From: Nitrospirota bacterium
GTDB taxonomy: Bacteria > Nitrospirota > Nitrospiria > Nitrospirales > Nitrospiraceae
DNA length: 32,917 bases
Direction: 5' to 3'
Assembly: GCA_018971525.1 (NCBI GenBank)
Contig: JAGXAR010000043.1
Location: forward strand, 1 to 32,917
Part shown: piece after piece, positions 31,613-32,917 of the stretch
Layout: each line of letters starts with the position of its first letter
Position numbering within the stretch: position 1 is the first letter of the stretch
Made by a program: the position numbers and the translations under genes
The notes under the pieces: generated by a model
Told to the model about the DNA's origin: nothing
The model's database searches: none
What the model saw: the letters and a program-made list of their open reading frames with translations, nothing else

Positions 31613-32317
31613 CTAGAGGTGTTCGAGAAGAACTTCCGCCACATCCTTAGCCAACAAGGGGGGAACGGCATTCCCAATTTGCTTGGCAATCTCGATCTTG
31701 GTCCCCAAGAGGATGAAGCTGTCTGGAAATGACTGCAGGCGGGCGGCCTCTCGATGAGTAATCGGTCTGTGTTGAATGGGATGAAGATACCGACCCTTTT
31801 CGGGCTTCAAGAATTCTGTCCTTATGGTAAAGGCGGGCCGATCTCGCCACAAACGTCCGAATAAATCGGTTCCACCTGACTTCTTCCTGACCCAACAGGT
31901 AGGTGTTAAATCAATGCGTTTCCGCTGAAGGTCAAACCTGTTACCTCCTTCAGGAATACATCGATACCGAGAGAGACTTTTAGGGGTAGGTGTTCTGCCA
32001 AAATGTAAATCAAGAGGAGGGGGGACCTCCCCTACTCTAAGATCAATTCCTACCGGCACCGGAAGATCATCAATAGCTCGCGCTACTGTTTCCCAAGGCA
32101 GTAATCCATGTTGAAACAGCGTGGGAGATTTTTGTGGATTGCCGTGCGTCGGAGTCGGCAGCGGAAGCTTACCTGTTCGACTCGCCAAGATAATGGCTCG
32201 TTTCCTCCGCTGGGGGACTCCGAAATCGGCCGCGTTCAGAATGCCTGGCGTCACCAACGATGCAGTTAATTTATTGGCAGTGGCTACCCTCCTTATCTCG
32301 ATTACGCCTGTGTACAT
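31613..32317 (-). pseudogene. C-terminal remnant of a cytosine-5 DNA methyltransferase
   Basis: The 234-residue frame has motif VIII (FGVPQRRKRAII), a recognition region, motif IX (TIRTEF ... HREAARLQSFPDSF) and motif X (IGNAVPPLLAKDVAEVLLEHL). The N-terminal motifs, including the FxGxG and catalytic PCQ loops, are missing. A stop lies just upstream in frame, and the gene for an HNH nuclease begins only 58 bases beyond on the other strand. No ribosome site is visible. It is probably a broken gene; a split enzyme with a partner elsewhere is a less likely alternative. Confidence 0.8.
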
Positions 32318-32375
32318 TGAATGAGCGCAACGGTATTATTTCTCCTATCTCAAACCCATTCGCAGGAACTGGGAC

Positions 32376-32917
32376 ATGAATAAAATCTGGACGCGTGATC
32401 AGCTCCTTGTCGCGTTTAATCTGTATTGCAAGATTCCCTTCTCCAAAACGAAAGCTAACAACCCTTTAGTGATTGAAGTAGCTCGCTTGATAGGCCGATC
32501 ACCAGCATCCGTAGCTATGAAGCTGGGCAATTTCGGCTCTTTCGACCCCGCATTACGAATCAAAGGGATCAAAGGCCTTTCGAGAGCAAGCAGAGCAGAT
32601 CGTGACATCTGGGATGAGTTCAATCAGAACTGGGAGAAGCTTTCTATTGAGAGCGAACTAGCCACGGAGCGACTGCGAGCCAGCCACCTGATTAAACCCA
32701 TAGAGAGAGATACGGTTAAAAGGAGCAACGAACTGTATTCTTATAAACTCCAAGACCTCCTTGAGCGCCCAAGCGAGAAATTCCGCGAGGTGAAAGTTAG
32801 ATTACATCAGAGGTTTTTCAGAGAAGCTGTACTGGCGTCGTACGGAAGCTGTTGCTGTGTCTGTTCCAATCCGGTCCCTCAGCTATTAACGGCCGGACAT
32901 ATTATTCCTTGGGCAGA
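32376..32917 (+). CDS. HNH endonuclease, restriction-type (partial)
   Basis: The gene starts at ATG 32376 (AGGAACTGGGAC upstream) and runs off the right edge after about 180 codons. The N-terminal 140 residues are a helical, charged region; then the zinc-binding CCCVC and HNH start AGHIIPW appear. It is typical of restriction endonucleases that carry an HNH nuclease domain at the C-terminus. Together with Vsr and the methyltransferase remnant it forms a restriction-modification island. With its methyltransferase damaged, the nuclease would need to be inactive or protected by another enzyme. Confidence 0.8.
   Translation, partial: MNKIWTRDQLLVAFNLYCKIPFSKTKANNPLVIEVARLIGRSPASVAMKLGNFGSFDPALRIKGIKGLSRASRADRDIWDEFNQNWEKLSIESELATERLRASHLIKPIERDTVKRSNELYSYKLQDLLERPSEKFREVKVRLHQRFFREAVLASYGSCCCVCSNPVPQLLTAGHIIPWA

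Noticed and set aside
1-32917. tRNA or rRNA genes
   Set aside because: No cloverleaf-like sequence with a GGTTCGAATCC-type arm and no ribosomal RNA segment was seen by eye; a covariance scan was not possible.

Overview
The window (about 33 kb, GC-rich) looks like a chromosomal segment of a respiratory, c-type-cytochrome-rich chemolithotroph. The paired 'carbon monoxide dehydrogenase beta subunit family' proteins, the two-CxxC mini-proteins, the many c-type cytochromes and the dispersed intergenic hairpins make a Nitrospira-like bacterium (Nitrospirota) my best guess. That is an inference from gene content and recall; no marker gene is present. Almost all genes lie on the minus strand. Only HicBA and the HNH endonuclease at the right end are on the plus strand.

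Layout in coordinate order (minus-strand operons read right to left). (1) 1-6.7 kb: an accessory cluster around 2-oxoacid:ferredoxin-oxidoreductase-like parts. It has a short, degenerate gamma-alpha fusion, two paralogous CODH-beta-family proteins, two paralogous small 'IWGH' proteins, mini-TPR proteins, a two-CxxC protein, a DUF4398-like lipoprotein and a periplasmic cupredoxin-like protein cut by the window edge. A paralogous TPR-IWGH pair with a truncated second gene lies at 6.4-6.7 kb. (2) 7.1-10.7 kb: an NtrC-type two-component system behind the frameshifted, internally deleted remains of an ABC exporter. (3) 11-12.2 kb: two more two-CxxC proteins, another TPR mini-protein and a 48-residue membrane protein. 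(4) 12.6-17.3 kb: c-type cytochromes with one, four and two hemes, a DUF2231 membrane protein, PPK2 and a DsrE-like protein. (5) 16.7-21 kb: a sulfur-oxidation block with a Tat-exported sulfite-dehydrogenase-like molybdoprotein and its diheme cytochrome, OsmC, a two-gene YeeE/YedE transporter and a TsdA-type thiosulfate dehydrogenase. (6) 21.2-25 kb: a bc-type complex made of a Rieske protein and a cytochrome b fused to cytochrome c, with a globin-coupled diguanylate cyclase gene between them, preceded by a TauE/SafE permease split into two frames. (7) 25.2-29.9 kb: a TrkA-N potassium channel, SodC, a small lipoprotein, sulfide:quinone oxidoreductase, a DUF2892 protein and two small cytochromes c. 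(8) 30.5-32.9 kb: HicBA toxin-antitoxin, Vsr, a cytosine methyltransferase remnant and a partial HNH endonuclease, at visibly lower GC.

Working together, the core appears to be a periplasmic and quinone-linked inorganic-sulfur oxidation system. SQR would feed sulfide electrons into quinone, TsdA would convert thiosulfate to tetrathionate, and the sulfite-dehydrogenase pair would oxidise sulfite. YeeE/YedE and TauE/SafE would move sulfur species across the membrane, OsmC and DsrE-like proteins may handle peroxides or sulfane sulfur, and the Rieske/cytochrome bc module would link quinol to the cytochrome c pool. The gas-sensing cyclase gene inside the bc operon suggests that oxygen status and c-di-GMP are tied to this respiratory module. 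A second recurring theme is a set of very small proteins (two-CxxC, mini-TPR and IWGH) that reappear together at several places and may form an undescribed module. A third is the set of unrelated palindromic intergenic elements that begin at or near stop codons.
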